Shown here: positions 21,701 to 30,870 of the stretch, in pieces | How the letters are laid out: each line of letters starts with the position of its first letter | How positions within the stretch are numbered: position 1 is the stretch's first letter | Assembly (NCBI GenBank): GCA_963971405.1 | Contig: OZ020485.1 | Location: 7,378,001 to 7,442,000 of the forward strand | DNA: 64,000 nt | DNA from: Psococerastis gibbosa | Lineage: Eukaryota; Arthropoda; Insecta; Psocodea; Psocidae | Direction of reading: 5' to 3' | Program-made: the position numbers and the translations under genes | Notes under the pieces: model-generated | What the model was told of the DNA's origin: nothing | What the model saw: the letters and a program-made list of their open reading frames with translations, nothing else | Database searches by the model: none

Positions 21701-24700
21701 CTTTTCTTTCTTAACATTTAAGATATTGCCCTCAACAATTTCGTCTGGATTGATACAAAAAGTGTTTAGCTCCTTTTTAACGACACTCAGGTATAATCCT
21801 CTGGTCATATTGTAGAATTCATCACCACTTACCACTACCAAATTTTTTTTCTGAGAACTTTTTTTGAAAAATGCCCTTTTAATCTTGGACAACTTGAAAT
21901 GCCAACTGCCTATGAACGGGATCTTGACATACTGCTTGTTCTCCTTGGTAACGTCTTGTCCTGCGTACACCATCCGTGCTGAGCTCTTGTGTTCATGTTT
22001 CCTTAGGATCCTTTCTGTGTCGCCTTCCTGGTACCCGTTGTTTCTTCCTATCTCCAGTATAGTACGTCTCTCGGCCTTGAAGTTGACTTCGCTCATAGGG
22101 ATACTGAACATCCGATGTGCCATGGAGTGGAAAGCAGCAGCCTTGTGGGATGGAAGGTGGTTTGAAGAAGCTGGTATCACGCAGTCACTGCGAGTCGGTT
22201 TCCTGAAAATATTAAAAGACAGGGCAGTATCTAATCTAGCCCTAGCCTAGAAAGCTTAGAGATTAGAAAGGCTATTAGGAATAACGAGGTTCTCACGAAC
22301 GATATAATGTTTCAAACTGTATCCCCACTACTCGATTTATGTATTCGACCCCCGCCTCCACCTCCCACTCCCATCCCGTAGGATATAAGCTGGCGTTTTT
22401 CCATGTGTTGTTAGTCTGATGATGGATTTTATCCGAAACCGGTCACTATTAAAGTATTTCACTGTGGATCATTGCGTTCATCTTCCTCTACTCATGATGT
22501 TCTCCAAGTTCCACGAAGTCACCAAGAAAACTCTCACAACAAATTACCCCTTTCCCTTTCTATAAGGGCATTGACATGTCAGCCAATTTAAGAACGCACT
22601 AAAAATATAATTGATGGAGAGTGCATTTTACTCAATTCAGGAATTCATGGAGCACTCTTCTTATTCTTAGGCAATAGAGTTATATAGGTACGTAATATGT
22701 GTATTTATATGACGACATCCTCTACTGTAATTGTTTTATGGATTATATAATTTGATTTGATCAGCATGATAGATCGTTAAAGGCTCTAGTCACAGAATAC
22801 TATAATATATATGGTTCTAGTGTAGTAGACTATGGTACCTTGACATAGTCCAAGCTGTCCGGCAGGTGGACACAGGTGGACACTAGTGTTACAGTTTAAT
22901 TCCCTAGTTTTGATAACCAATTCTAAATCTATTTTTGACCCCTATGCTAGTTCTATTCCAGTCATCTGTCTTCTATTGTATACCTACTTGTTTACATACA
23001 GCCTTCGCTCAAAAGTTTTGGGGGAAATTTAAACAAAATTGCACACTCGCACCTAGAACACGAGACAAATGGGAGACCTGGTAAGGCCAGCAACAGACAA
23101 CGAAGTGTGAGCGACTGGATCCTGTAATAAAAAAGGATTCGTCTACCTCAGGACTCAGAAAACTCCCAAGTGAACTGAGAGCGGCGAGAAATGCTACTAA
23201 CTTCCCTAAATTACTTAGAGACCATCTCTTACAGAAAGCTTTCTACACTGTTTCTGGTTGTAGTTATCTATCACAATGAATGAAACTGAATTTCGTTTAT
23301 CTGCCTTATTGCAGACCTACTGAGATTGCACTTATTCTTGCAGACATGTCTGGCTGGCAGATATTGCAACAACGAATTTTCCAAACATTACATGCCAACG
23401 CAAGGAGTCGAATTCTTGTTAAAGAGAGATGTGCTGCAAAAGACCAGAAATATTACATTGCACATCTGGGACGTTGGTGGAGCTTCTAAGACAATGCTGG
23501 ATAAATACATTTTTAATGCAAATGTAAGCAAACCACACAAGTCGTTTTGGTACGATTGAGTCGATTTTAAAATACGGTACCTACCTTGTTAAATATCGAC
23601 TTTTGGGCACAAATATTTCACAGTTAAAAATAATAAACGGCTACAGCACCTTATATATACGAGTATATCATCATACATACAGTATATCTGCCGACGTAAA
23701 ATACCGATAGGATTCTTAAATACGGTAATAAATAACTTATAAACTTCATTATTGTGATTTTCAGATCATAGTATTCGTCTACGATGTTACCAATGAAGAA
23801 AGTTTCATGAGCTTACCTAATTGGGTTGAGACTGTCAGAGCTATTAGCGGGGCCCAGGGAAATCCACCATTGTTAACGATAATTGGAAATAAGTGTGACA
23901 TGGAGCATCAGCGTATAGTTAAACAGGAACGGCAGAGTAAGATGGCTCAAGAACTGCGTGTTGGATCTCATGTTGCTTCTGCTAGAACTGGCGAAGGGGT
24001 ACGTAATGTAAAATATGCATAGGTATAGCTCATGACAAACTCGTTTCAATATTTGGTTAAGTCGAGCTATGTCAATGGTAAGCATGTCAGCCTGCCTATT
24101 GGCACTTGACAGATTGTGTTGGCATCGAGGAGTGAACCAGTTTGCCAACGGCTAGAACTTCATTCGGTAACAATACCAATAATGTTTGAAAAACCGATGG
24201 CTTCGTTGACGGGACAAGGTTCAATGGGCCACTATGTAAGTAGGCCTACTTCCATAAAAACCCTTCAATAAGTCAATAACAATAACTCTATGCATACATT
24301 AATTTGGCGCAGTTACTCTGGTGGGACTTTTGGCAGCTCTAATAATAGTCCTCCACCTTTCGCGGTCCAATGGCAATAAATGGAATTGTTCTCAATGACT
24401 TGCAGTGGTCAAGCACGGACAAGTAGGGATCGTTAGGCATAAGGAGCGCTTACATTTTCGTTACTTGTCCTGTTAATTCTATTAATATGCGAGAACTATC
24501 AAGTAGAGTTTTGGCCCAAGCATCGTATATTCAGATTTTTTCGTTCTTATCTTACTAAATCGGATGTAAAACGAACAATCTTTAAAAATTGCTCAACGTT
24601 TAGGTTGAAGACTTTATTATTATTATTATTATTATAACGTAGTCAAATCTACTTTTTCCTCGCTTTTATCCCTATGAGGGGTCAGCGATACGGAAGGTTC

Positions 24701-25068
24701 TCTTCTAATCCTTGCCATTCGGTGCAATTATAATTCTGGGTCGTCCTCGTCTTCCCTCAGCTCAACGTAACCAGTGCCCTAAAATTCTCACTATGCCTCT
24801 CAATAGGAATTATGTTCTTGGTGACCGGTCAGTTAGGTTTATAGGTTATATCAATATAACATAATAATAATGGTTTGTATTTTAGGTATCTGTGGCATTC
24901 CATCGTATTATGGCAGATTTTCTTGGCCTTCGTCTAACTCGCAGCCAAGTTGAAGAATTCCAGAGGGTTGTGCGCGCTGAGATATCTACGCATAGTCATT
25001 TGCCACCAGCGGCAACTCCAAAAATTCCTCCTGTCTATTCTTCTTCTTCTGTGTGTACTGTTCAATAA
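12741..25068 (+). CDS. RAB28: RAB28-like small GTPase
   Basis: Four phase-0 exons: 12741-12815, 23344-23523, 23765-23998 and 24886-25068, giving 223 residues (human 220-221). RAB28 is a divergent, farnesylated Rab linked to cilia and periciliary trafficking. The start M-S-D-S-E-D-E and R-Q-L-K-L-V match the family. The P-loop G-E-L-S-V-G-K|T is split by intron 1; the base-specificity motif G-N-K-C-D and an S-A-R variant of S-A-K are present; the protein ends C-T-V-Q, a CaaX-type box like the human C-A-V-Q. Odd: switch II reads W-D-V-G-G-A-S-K-T, lacking the glutamine after G-G. Intron 1 is 10.5 kb and swollen by a Penelope-like element and a Ty3 element. A possible AATAAA is at 25239-25244. 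Confidence 0.9.
13283..13529 (-). repeat. PLE terminal repeat, left copy (minus orientation)
   Basis: About 247 bp is the reverse complement, with minor differences, of 22249-22496. It contains a hammerhead-ribozyme core (13367-13331). I read it as the 3' tail of the minus-oriented PLE whose coding fragment lies at 21524-22180, separated from it by the Ty3 insertion. Confidence 0.7.
13331..13367 (-). ncRNA. Hammerhead ribozyme motif in PLE tail (left)
   Basis: On the minus strand the core boxes are in order: stem I strand TAGT, CTGATGA, stem II GGAT-loop-ATCC, GAAA, a very short stem III (ACC/TGT with one mismatch), then TGTC and the partner ACTA. The predicted cleavage is after GTC at 13335. 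PLEs are known to carry such minimal type I ribozymes. Confidence 0.65.
13531..14086 (-). repeat. Candidate 3' LTR of the Ty3/Gypsy element
   Basis: In element sense this begins TGTAATGTACC immediately after a polypurine tract (14095-14087, GGGGGGAGG). The far boundary lies somewhere above 13530, where PLE homology stops, but the exact end is not resolved because I found no matching 5' LTR beyond the gag gene near 21.2 kb. Confidence 0.5.
14087..14095 (-). other. Polypurine tract of the Ty3/Gypsy element
   Basis: GGGGGGAGG on the minus strand directly precedes a TG dinucleotide that would open the 3' LTR. It primes plus-strand DNA synthesis in LTR elements. Confidence 0.6.
14443..15635 (-). 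pseudogene. Env-like ORF of the Ty3/Gypsy element, N-truncated and frameshifted
   Basis: Two overlapping reading frames (15635-15315 and 15318-14443) together look like the C-terminal two thirds of a retrovirus-like envelope glycoprotein of the kind carried by errantivirus-type elements. Visible features are a helical stretch at the start, several cysteines in the middle, and one hydrophobic membrane segment near the C-terminus (about residues 246-268 of the second frame) followed by a basic-aromatic tail. The signal peptide and the first part with any cleavage site are missing: the frame starts directly at the end of pol (15644). A frameshift near 15318-15350 separates the halves. The product would be non-functional. 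Family assignment is by position and architecture only. Confidence 0.6.
15644..16099 (-). pseudogene. Pol C-terminus (integrase tail), frameshifted from the main ORF
   Basis: This 151-residue frame continues the integrase in the -1 frame relative to the main pol ORF. It carries the typical post-catalytic tract T-P-Y-E-L-V-F-G-K-P and the GPY/F-type module with N-P-R-Y-I-G-P-Y. The small indel responsible lies at about 16075-16090. The break makes this copy defective unless read through. Confidence 0.8.
16090..20112 (-). CDS. Ty3/Gypsy pol polyprotein (PR-RT-RNaseH-IN)
   Basis: A single open frame of over 1,300 codons, in the -1 frame relative to gag and overlapping its end. In order: retropepsin with active site L-I-D-T-G-S-D (about 20045-20065) and a G-N-D-F-L motif; a low-complexity spacer made of eight 25-residue repeats (about 19645-19046); reverse transcriptase with L-D-L-A-S-G-F-H-Q and catalytic Y-I-D-D; Ty3-type RNase H with T-D-S-S and T-D-H-R-P-L; integrase with an HHCC zinc finger (H-T-G-F-H ... 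C-E-H-C) and the DDE core (L-D-I-V-G-P-L, T-D-Q-G-R-E-F, Y-H-P-Q-T-N-G). The enzyme set copies genomic RNA and inserts the DNA. All catalytic residues are visible; the only lesion is the frameshift near 16.08 kb. Confidence 0.92.
19046..19645 (-). repeat. In-frame 75-bp tandem repeat inside pol
   Basis: Eight consecutive units of 75 bp encode a 25-residue period beginning S-H-G-D-F and including N-R/Q-P-S-C. Units are more alike in the middle of the array than at the ends, as expected from slippage or unequal exchange. The array sits between the protease and RT domains and never breaks the frame. Confidence 0.9.
20121..21101 (-). CDS. Ty3/Gypsy Gag (capsid and nucleocapsid)
   Basis: From the internal Met (M-S-S-E-I-S) at 21101 the frame gives 326 residues; an upstream Met at 21167 is also possible. 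The N-terminal two thirds is helical and capsid-like, with the usual Gag tracts W-Q-L-E-L-N-S-C and F-I-Q-G-L-R. The C-terminal part has two CCHC zinc knuckles (C-N-F-C-N-K-H-G-H-I-A-K-N-C and C-R-Y-C-K-N-L-G-H-E-I-H-E-C) and a basic tail, which bind genomic RNA. No stop codon interrupts it. Pol overlaps its 3' end in the -1 frame; I did not see a canonical slippery heptamer. Confidence 0.88.
   Translation of the reverse strand: MSSEISISVLQRMIPVFTGDRSKLYEFLDNCSTAYKLASKENKPVVLELIKCNISEKARALIRNRIFADWSALKTFLTDAYSDKRSQAQWQLELNSCRQLANESVINYSTRLERSLVKLTNSLDEDLTPEENAASVKLLHRQALNIFIQGLRQDLVIMVKAQRPVSLEEAVAYAQAEEYENKSRNEMLKYSTFSGDNRAKVCNFCNKHGHIAKNCFRNPTNTRTASTSKAFVTNEIPTQKQNLKPPKTCRYCKNLGHEIHECRKLEYTKKRRQQQSESLTFKPHQAQPKINPRSNSAIIHENLNSQRPSVQAYPEDHVAIQAKFVT
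21133..21400. repeat. 30-bp tandem motif with one inverted copy
   Basis: Three units with 30-bp spacing on the plus strand (about 21324, 21354, 21384) share GGACATTGGTTGTTTTG-like text, and one inverted copy lies at about 21156-21133 just ahead of gag. It marks the 5' boundary zone of the Ty3 element, where a 5' LTR would be expected but was not found. Confidence 0.55.
21524..22180 (-). pseudogene. PLE polymerase fragment (thumb region) with unusual C-terminus
   Basis: The first about 120 residues match the region following the RT core of Penelope-like polymerases (S-S-N-H-L-P-S-H-K, then N-N-G-Y, then V-K-I-P-F-I-G). The expected GIY-YIG nuclease does not follow. Instead there is a basic stretch, then an acidic tail ending with many glutamates (P-V-E-D-S-D-E-E). 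The RT core is missing upstream. The fragment lies between the Ty3 element and the right PLE terminal repeat. Confidence 0.6.
22249..22496 (+). repeat. PLE terminal repeat, right copy (plus orientation)
   Basis: This is the inverted counterpart of 13283-13529 and contains a better-preserved hammerhead core at 22412-22448. Head-to-head inverted partial copies are typical of PLE insertions, and the same layout is seen in the PLE at 26.3-29.1 kb. Confidence 0.7.
22412..22448 (+). ncRNA. Hammerhead ribozyme motif in PLE tail (right)
   Basis: Core order: TAGT (stem I), CTGATGA, stem II GGAT-TTT-ATCC, GAAA, self-complementary stem III ACCGGT, then C, then ACTA closing stem I. Predicted cleavage is after GTC (22444). 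The palindromic stem III with no loop suggests that activity would need dimerisation, as described for minimal PLE hammerheads. No conserved core base is missing. Confidence 0.75.
22497..23343. other. Remaining 3' part of RAB28 intron 1
   Basis: No ORF, RNA gene or recognised element is visible. The segment ends with the acceptor TTCTTGCAG before RAB28 exon 2; a second CAG at about 23315 is an alternative acceptor that would break the P-loop reading frame. Confidence 0.5.
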
Positions 25069-25238
25069 CTTAAGGGAATTCACGAGATGTGATTGAATAC
25101 ATACATACATTCATATTAAGTACAGTCACAAAAAGTATCGGAATAGAACGTGGCTTATGATTCAGTAGGTGAATATGTTGCCTAATATCACCTGATGAGT
25201 TGGTAAAAGAAAACGGATTAAATTAAAATAGGCTATTT

Positions 25239-25244
25239 AATAAA
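25239..25244 (+). terminator. Candidate polyadenylation signal of RAB28
   Basis: AATAAA lies about 170 bp after the RAB28 stop codon. It is the first canonical hexamer I noticed downstream of the gene. Confidence 0.4.
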
Positions 25245-26063
25245 ATACACAATGCGTGCTGTTATTACTAGCTATAGACTGTCCTAGCTAATTTAGTCAT
25301 TAAAGGATGCTTGTTTATGGAGGCCAACTCCAACCAGATCAATCAACGGTCAACGGATGTAGCAATGTATGTCTTTCATTAAAAGAAAATATATACTGTA
25401 ATAGGCTCCAAAATGTATACAGTCCCCTCATCATCATCCCCGCCATCTTGGAATTTATGTTGTTTCTTCTGATCTACTGATTTTTACTTTCCCTCAAATA
25501 CGAAGTATAGTGAAAGTATTGCGATCGACCAAGTGGTACTCTTCTGATCGTCTGGGTCGAAAGGGATTGTTTTAATATTGGGCTTCAATTTTTAGCGCTT
25601 TCATATAATGGGCTACTTGACAGTTGTAATAATAAAATGTAACATATTATAAGGTTGCTGATAGGTTAACAATAATAATACAATATGTTTTTTGCATGAA
25701 AAATTGTAAATATTAAAAAAAATATATATATACATGTGAGTATTTTAAACTGTGGACCAAAACGCGGGAAGTCCTGTGACGTCTTGCCATCGACTATCGA
25801 GTGTTCTAATTATTATATATAAACAATAGTACCAATAGGGTTTTAATTTATGTTTTGAAAATTAAAACAGTGGCAAAAAAAATATGTAAACATTTTGCAG
25901 TGCCTTATTGTACAAATCCATGCAATTTGAACATCATCAAGAGATATTTGTGGCATGTTTTGTTGTTGGGGAAAGAGCCAGGCTTGATGCTGTCAGTCCG
26001 AAGATATTCAGGTAGGCGTACACCCTACAGTGGCTTATCGACTCTGACACTGAACGAAATTGG
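25245..26063. other. Intergenic stretch right of RAB28
   Basis: AT-rich sequence with no supported ORF or known repeat. The next items are the tRNA-like palindrome and the Penelope element. Confidence 0.4.
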
Positions 26064-26187
26064 AGGATATGGAAAAACTGGTCTTGGCGGGATTCGAACA
26101 CACGATCTACGCCTAACCGGGGTGTCGTTTTAAGGCGCAGATCGTGGGTTCGAATCCCGCAAAGCCCAGTTTTTTCCATATCCTCTA
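26064..26187. repeat. Palindromic pair of tRNA-like 3' halves
   Basis: Two inverted copies of a tRNA-like 3' half (GATCGTGGGTTCGAATCCCG with flanking GATATGGAAAAACTGG-type ends) face each other and form a hairpin of about 60-bp arms. It belongs to the family also seen near 9.2, 9.6, 40.8, 42.4 and 56.0 kb. Confidence 0.65.
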
Positions 26188-26510
26188 TTTTCGTTTATAA
26201 CGAGGTTAGCTCTTCAACCAAAAGTTAATTTGATGTCAGTGTTATATATACCATATAATACTACAATGTATTCGGACACTGAATCTTTTATCTAGCGCAA
26301 ATGTAACTTTGCATTTTCACAATTTAACTAAACAGCTATTGAGGAACCAGTAGAATCCGGGCTGATGGGCCGTGGTCGAAGTGAAAGAGAACTTCCAAAC
26401 GTTTCGTCAACATCTGCGGTCGACATCTTCAGTGGAACTGCGTAGACTTCTAAGATTGTATCTCGGAGGCTCAGCAGCGACTGTGAGGGCAGGAGGTTGT
26501 GCTCTGAAAT

Positions 26511-28165
26511 TTATACTAAGATGCGGGGTGGTGGGGGTGGAGGCGGAGTTATCCTCGCTCCTGATTGGCTCCCTACTACCTCAACCTGATTTCCGGATGA
26601 TGACACCAGTTTCTTTGCTGTAGTCTTCTTTAAGGCTGGATACCAAATTCGATTGACCTTTAATCCTTCTTCTTTCCTATTGAAGTTATGCGGGTGCTTG
26701 TGGATCTCTATAGCCTCTCTGTGTAACCGAGGGTGGTATGAAGAAGTTGTAGAAAGTACTGTAGCATCTTGAAATTGTATTATGTGACCGGTTTGTGTTA
26801 GAACATGCTCAGCGATTGCAGACTTCTCCGACTGTAGAAGACGGCAGTTTCGTTTATGTTCATCAATCCTGGTTTTTAAGCTTCGTTTCGTAGTACCTAT
26901 ATAGACTTCTCCACACGAACACGGAATCCTGTAAACACCTGCTGACGTCATCGGGTCCCGGCTATCTTTGGCTGATCTGTACAAACTATTTAATTTTCTC
27001 GTAGGCTTGTAAATAGTCTTCACATTGTGCCGTAAGAAGAGTTTACCTATACGGTCTGAGACTCCCTTGATGAATGGAAGGCAGAGTAGGCCAGTAGTAC
27101 TTGGGGGTGCGTCTTGCCGAGCGGATCTATTCATGCGGGGTCGGATGGCGCGGGCTATTTCTCGTGCGCTGTATCCATTCGATTGCAGTGCCGTGTCTAA
27201 GTGCTTGAGTTCCCGTTGAAGAAATGTTGGTTCGCAGATCCTGTTGGCACGGTGGATGAGTGTCTTTATCATGGCTCGTTTTTGGCTCGGATGATGGTTA
27301 GAATTCTTGTTCAAGTATCTATCCGTGTGGGTCGGTTTTCGATACACTGTGTGGCCCAGAGTTCTGTCTTCTTTCTTCGTTACCAACACATCAAGAAAAG
27401 CCAACCGACCATTGTTTTCCTGTTCCATCGTGAATTGGATGTTTGCATGGATCGAGTTTATATGATTCAGGAAATTCTCCAGGTTCTTTTGGCCATGACT
27501 CCATACCACGAAGGTGTCATCAACATACCGGAACCAACATTTCGGCTGTAGAGGGGCTGAGTTCAAAGCTGTATTTTCAAAGAACTCCATGTAGAAGTTA
27601 GCGACTACTGGACTGATTGGGCTGCCCATCGCGACTCCATCAAATTGTTCATAGAAGGTCGAATTCCATTGAAAATACGTCGTTGTCAGCACATGGTGGA
27701 ACAAAGCAGCAATGTCATCCGTGAATTTTTCTTTTATCAACTCCACAGTTTCCTTGATGGGTACCATTGTGAAGAGTGACACGACATCAAAGCTTACCAG
27801 TATATCATCAGGTTCCAGGCGGATGGTTTTCAGTTTTTCGATGAAGTGCGTAGAATCCTTGATGAACGACTCATTATCCCCTATATGCACCTGAAGGAGT
27901 TTCGTAAGGTACTTCGCTAAGCCATAAGTGGGGGATCCGATCGCACTAACAATAGGGCGCAATGGTACATCCGGCTTGTGGATTTTTGGTAGGCCATATA
28001 GTCTCGGTGGCAAGGCTTCTGATTGAACCAAATCCCGTTTGTCTTCAGTGGGTAATGAGGAGTCTTTGACCAGCTTCCTAGTTTTGGCCAAGATTTTCGA
28101 AGTTGGGTCGCGGTTCAGAACCTTGTAGGTAGCCGGGTCAAGTAATTCTGTAATCTTCCTCTGGT
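26511..28165 (-). CDS. PLE reverse transcriptase with GIY-YIG endonuclease
   Basis: The annotated Met starts at 28091, but the frame is open to about 28165 where the element is truncated, adding an L-D-P-A-T-Y-K-V-L tract typical of the PLE RT N-terminus. Domains: RT with G-L-P-K-I-H-K, F-D-V-V-S-L-F, A-M-G-S-P-I-S-P and catalytic Y-V-D-D (about residues 188-191 of the 526-residue ORF); thumb with H-H-P-S-Q-K-R; then GIY-YIG nuclease with V-Y-R-I-P-C-S-C-G-E-V-Y-I-G and the following R-x-x-x-H region. A proline run sits near the C-terminus. No stop or frameshift interrupts it, so only the 5' end is lost. The order RT then C-terminal GIY-YIG defines endonuclease-positive PLEs. Confidence 0.9.
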
Positions 28166-28174
28166 AGTCTCCCG

Positions 28175-28992
28175 TTCTTCAACGGGAACTCAAGCACTTA
28201 GACACGGCACTGCAATCGAATGGATACAGCGCACGAGAAATAGCCCGCGCCATCCGACCCCGCATGAATAGATCCGCTCGGCAAGACGCACCCCCAAGTA
28301 CTACTGGCCTACTCTGCCTTCCATTCATCAAGGGAGTCTCAGACCGTATAGGTAAACTCTTCTTACGGCACAATGTGAAGACTATTTACAAGCCTACGAG
28401 AAAATTAAATAGTTTGTACAGATCAGCCAAAGATAGCCGGGACCCGATGACGTCAGCAGGTGTTTACAGGATTCCGTGTTCGTGTGGAGAAGTCTATATA
28501 GGTACTACGAAACGAAGCTTAAAAACCAGGATTGATGAACATAAACGAAACTGCCGTCTTCTACAGTCGGAGAAGTCTGCAATCGCTGAGCATGTTCTAA
28601 CACAAACCGGTCACATAATACAATTTCAAGATGCTACAGTACTTTCTACAACTTCTTCATACCACCCTCGGTTACACAGAGAGGCTATAGAGATCCACAA
28701 GCACCCGCATAACTTCAATAGGAAAGAAGAAGGATTAAAGGTCAATCGAATTTGGTATCCAGCCTTAAAGAAGACTACAGCAAAGAAACTGGTGTCATCA
28801 TCCGGAAATCAGGTTGAGGTAGTAGGGAGCCAATCAGGAGCGAGGATAACTCCGCCTCCACCCCCCACCACCCCGCATCTTAGTATAAATTTCAGAGCAC
28901 AACCTCCTGCCCTCACAGTCGCTGCTGAGCCTCCGAGATACAATCTTAGAAGTCTACGCAGTTCCACTGAAGATGTCGACCGCAGATGTTGA
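28175..28992 (+). pseudogene. Inverted partial PLE ORF copy (GIY-YIG half)
   Basis: The frame repeats the C-terminal half of the neighbouring minus-strand ORF with only small changes, from the thumb region through the GIY-YIG domain, and runs past its end into D-V-D-R-R-C. It lacks the RT core and so is not a complete gene. Confidence 0.85.
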
Positions 28993-29664
28993 CGAAACGT
29001 TTGTAAGTTCTCTTTCACTTCGACCACGGCCCATCAGCCCGGATTCTACTGGTTCTTCATTTGACTTTGCAGTTACAAATAATTCAAACGCAAATAATAT
29101 TTTTCCCCTACTAAATAAAGTTTTTTTTTTCAATAAAAGAATGTTTAATTAAGAGATGTATAATAAACCTACTTATGCATTTGAATATGTTATCAAAAAT
29201 TGTCAAATAGCCTATTAATCGTTTTATGAGTGAAAGTTTAACCGTTTGACGACTGTCATCACAATAGTTATATACCTCATATAGCTCTATCTTAATTTTT
29301 AACGGTAAAAGTGGTGGTGTTTCTAATTCTATGTCATTGTGTGGATGCAATATTGTGAAGTGAACCATGTCTTTGTATGAGCGACTTAAGTTGTGCACTG
29401 TGAAAATTTGGTTTACAATACTTCCTATATAAAATGAATAAATCTCTGATTTTAGTCGATTAATTTTTTGAGTCCGTAGGTAGTGTACTTAACAAAAAAT
29501 GCTTTTACATAAATAGCCTAGGTTATATGATACATACAGTAAATGTAAAATTTATGCATTGTATTAGAGCGTAACAAAGAATTGAAGTCGAGCCTAAAAC
29601 CTAAAACACGTACAGTAAGTATGTATTTATGTATATCGATTTTATGAAACATTAACATCCGTAT

Positions 29665-29800
29665 GTGTCGTGATGGGCCACCCGTGCACCAGTTGCACAG
29701 AGCTTCACCTGCACGACGTACGGGGGGACTTGAAGAGGCTGGCCGCGGACAGAACGGAATGGAGGACCCGGAGCATGTTACCCCTAGTGGTTGTTCACTA
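29665..29800 (+). mobile_element. Probable 3'-terminal LINE remnant
   Basis: A frame reading D-L-K-R-L-A-A-D-R-T-E-W-R resembles the C-terminal end of RTE/BovB-like polymerases (the minus-strand fragment at 51.5 kb has a similar R-I-R-W-R). It is short, so confidence is low. Confidence 0.35.
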
Positions 29801-29814
29801 AAAGAACTTCCGTA

Positions 29815-30310
29815 GATATATCCAATTTTAATGAAACTTTGGGCAAATATTTACCATACAAATGCCTTGATTATTCATTGCTCATTAACCAGCTGTATCC
29901 GCCAAACTATTTTAAGATGGTGGCCGATCAAAAACTTAAAAAAAACTCATATCTCAGTTAATGTTGCTCGCAGAGGGATGGAATAAAATGTGACTGAAAA
30001 CCAGTATTTCTATCTGCGATAATGATCTTTACAACAGATCAATTATTTCAAGACGGTGGCCACTTAAAGTGAAAATAATGTGATACTTGCATTAATAATA
30101 TCCGAGTTTGATGAAACTTTACAGAACAATTTATAACACCAAGGTCTTGATCAAGTTATGTTAACCTGCCTGATCCGCCATTTTGTTTCAAAATGGGGGC
30201 CTACCAAAAATAATTTCGCGGTTAATATTGGTCGCGGAGGGATGAAATAAACGGTGACTAAAAGCCCGCATTTTTATCTATGATAATTATAATTAATACT
30301 TCATACGGCA
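29815..30310. repeat. Two diverged tandem copies of a roughly 290-bp repeat
   Basis: Landmarks repeat in the same order: 'gaaactttgg/acag', 'ttgatca..', 'ttaacc.gc.tgatccgcca', 'aagatggtggcc', 'gttaatattggtcgc(a/g)gagggatg', 'gactgaaa.cc'. A third copy is at about 33075-33370. No coding potential. The transposon class is unknown. Confidence 0.6.
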
Positions 30311-30319
30311 AATCAACAC

Positions 30320-30870
30320 TTTTAAGACTAACAAAGGGTTAGTTGGACTTACATTGTCTGTAGGTCATTAGGGGCATGGCCTCATGGTCATCGAATAATT
30401 AGGGCTTTTACTTTGTTAAATAGTATTACACTATTGCCATTAACCTTTACCAATAGAGCACATCCAAGCATTAAAATAATTTTAAAAAATAGCCACTTCT
30501 AATAGTAAACAGTAAAACGTACAGTAGGTTATCATTCATTGTTGACGAATTTGGAGTCATATTTTTTTCTGACTTTTGCCTCATGGCGCATGCCCATACT
30601 TAGTACACGTAGAGCACATTTCTTCAGCTTTGTTTTAAATTTATTGAAAGATTTTTAAACGGCGATGCAAGACAATGCGTCTTGCTTTGTGATTGCTTTT
30701 CATTTAGACAATGCAGTCACAGTTCCCTCCACGTTGACTACTGCCCCCTATAACATTTTTCACATCCGACTTAGTTAACTTATAGGATCACTCGATCTAT
30801 TCTAACGTATGATCCTTGGTGACGAGGCGATTCCCGTTTCCTTAAGAGCCCTATGTATTATGATATAAAA
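30320..30870. other. Intergenic stretch downstream of TBC1D15-like gene
   Basis: I see no gene or clear repeat. It should contain the 3' UTR of the minus-strand RabGAP gene. Confidence 0.4.

Larger units (their letters stand above)
26343..29058 (-). mobile_element. Penelope-like retroelement with inverted partial copy
   Basis: The minus-oriented main copy (28174-26343) carries the RT/GIY-YIG ORF. A plus-oriented partial copy (28175-29058) repeats the last about 880 bp in inverted, head-to-head arrangement, so the whole insertion has long terminal inverted repeats. Such dimer-like structures are characteristic of PLEs. The ends contain a degenerate hammerhead-like stretch (CTGAAGATG ... GACGAAACGT). 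Confidence 0.88.

Noticed and set aside
21524-22180. Treating the 218-residue ORF as a host gene
   Set aside because: Its first half matches PLE polymerase and it lies next to PLE terminal repeats.
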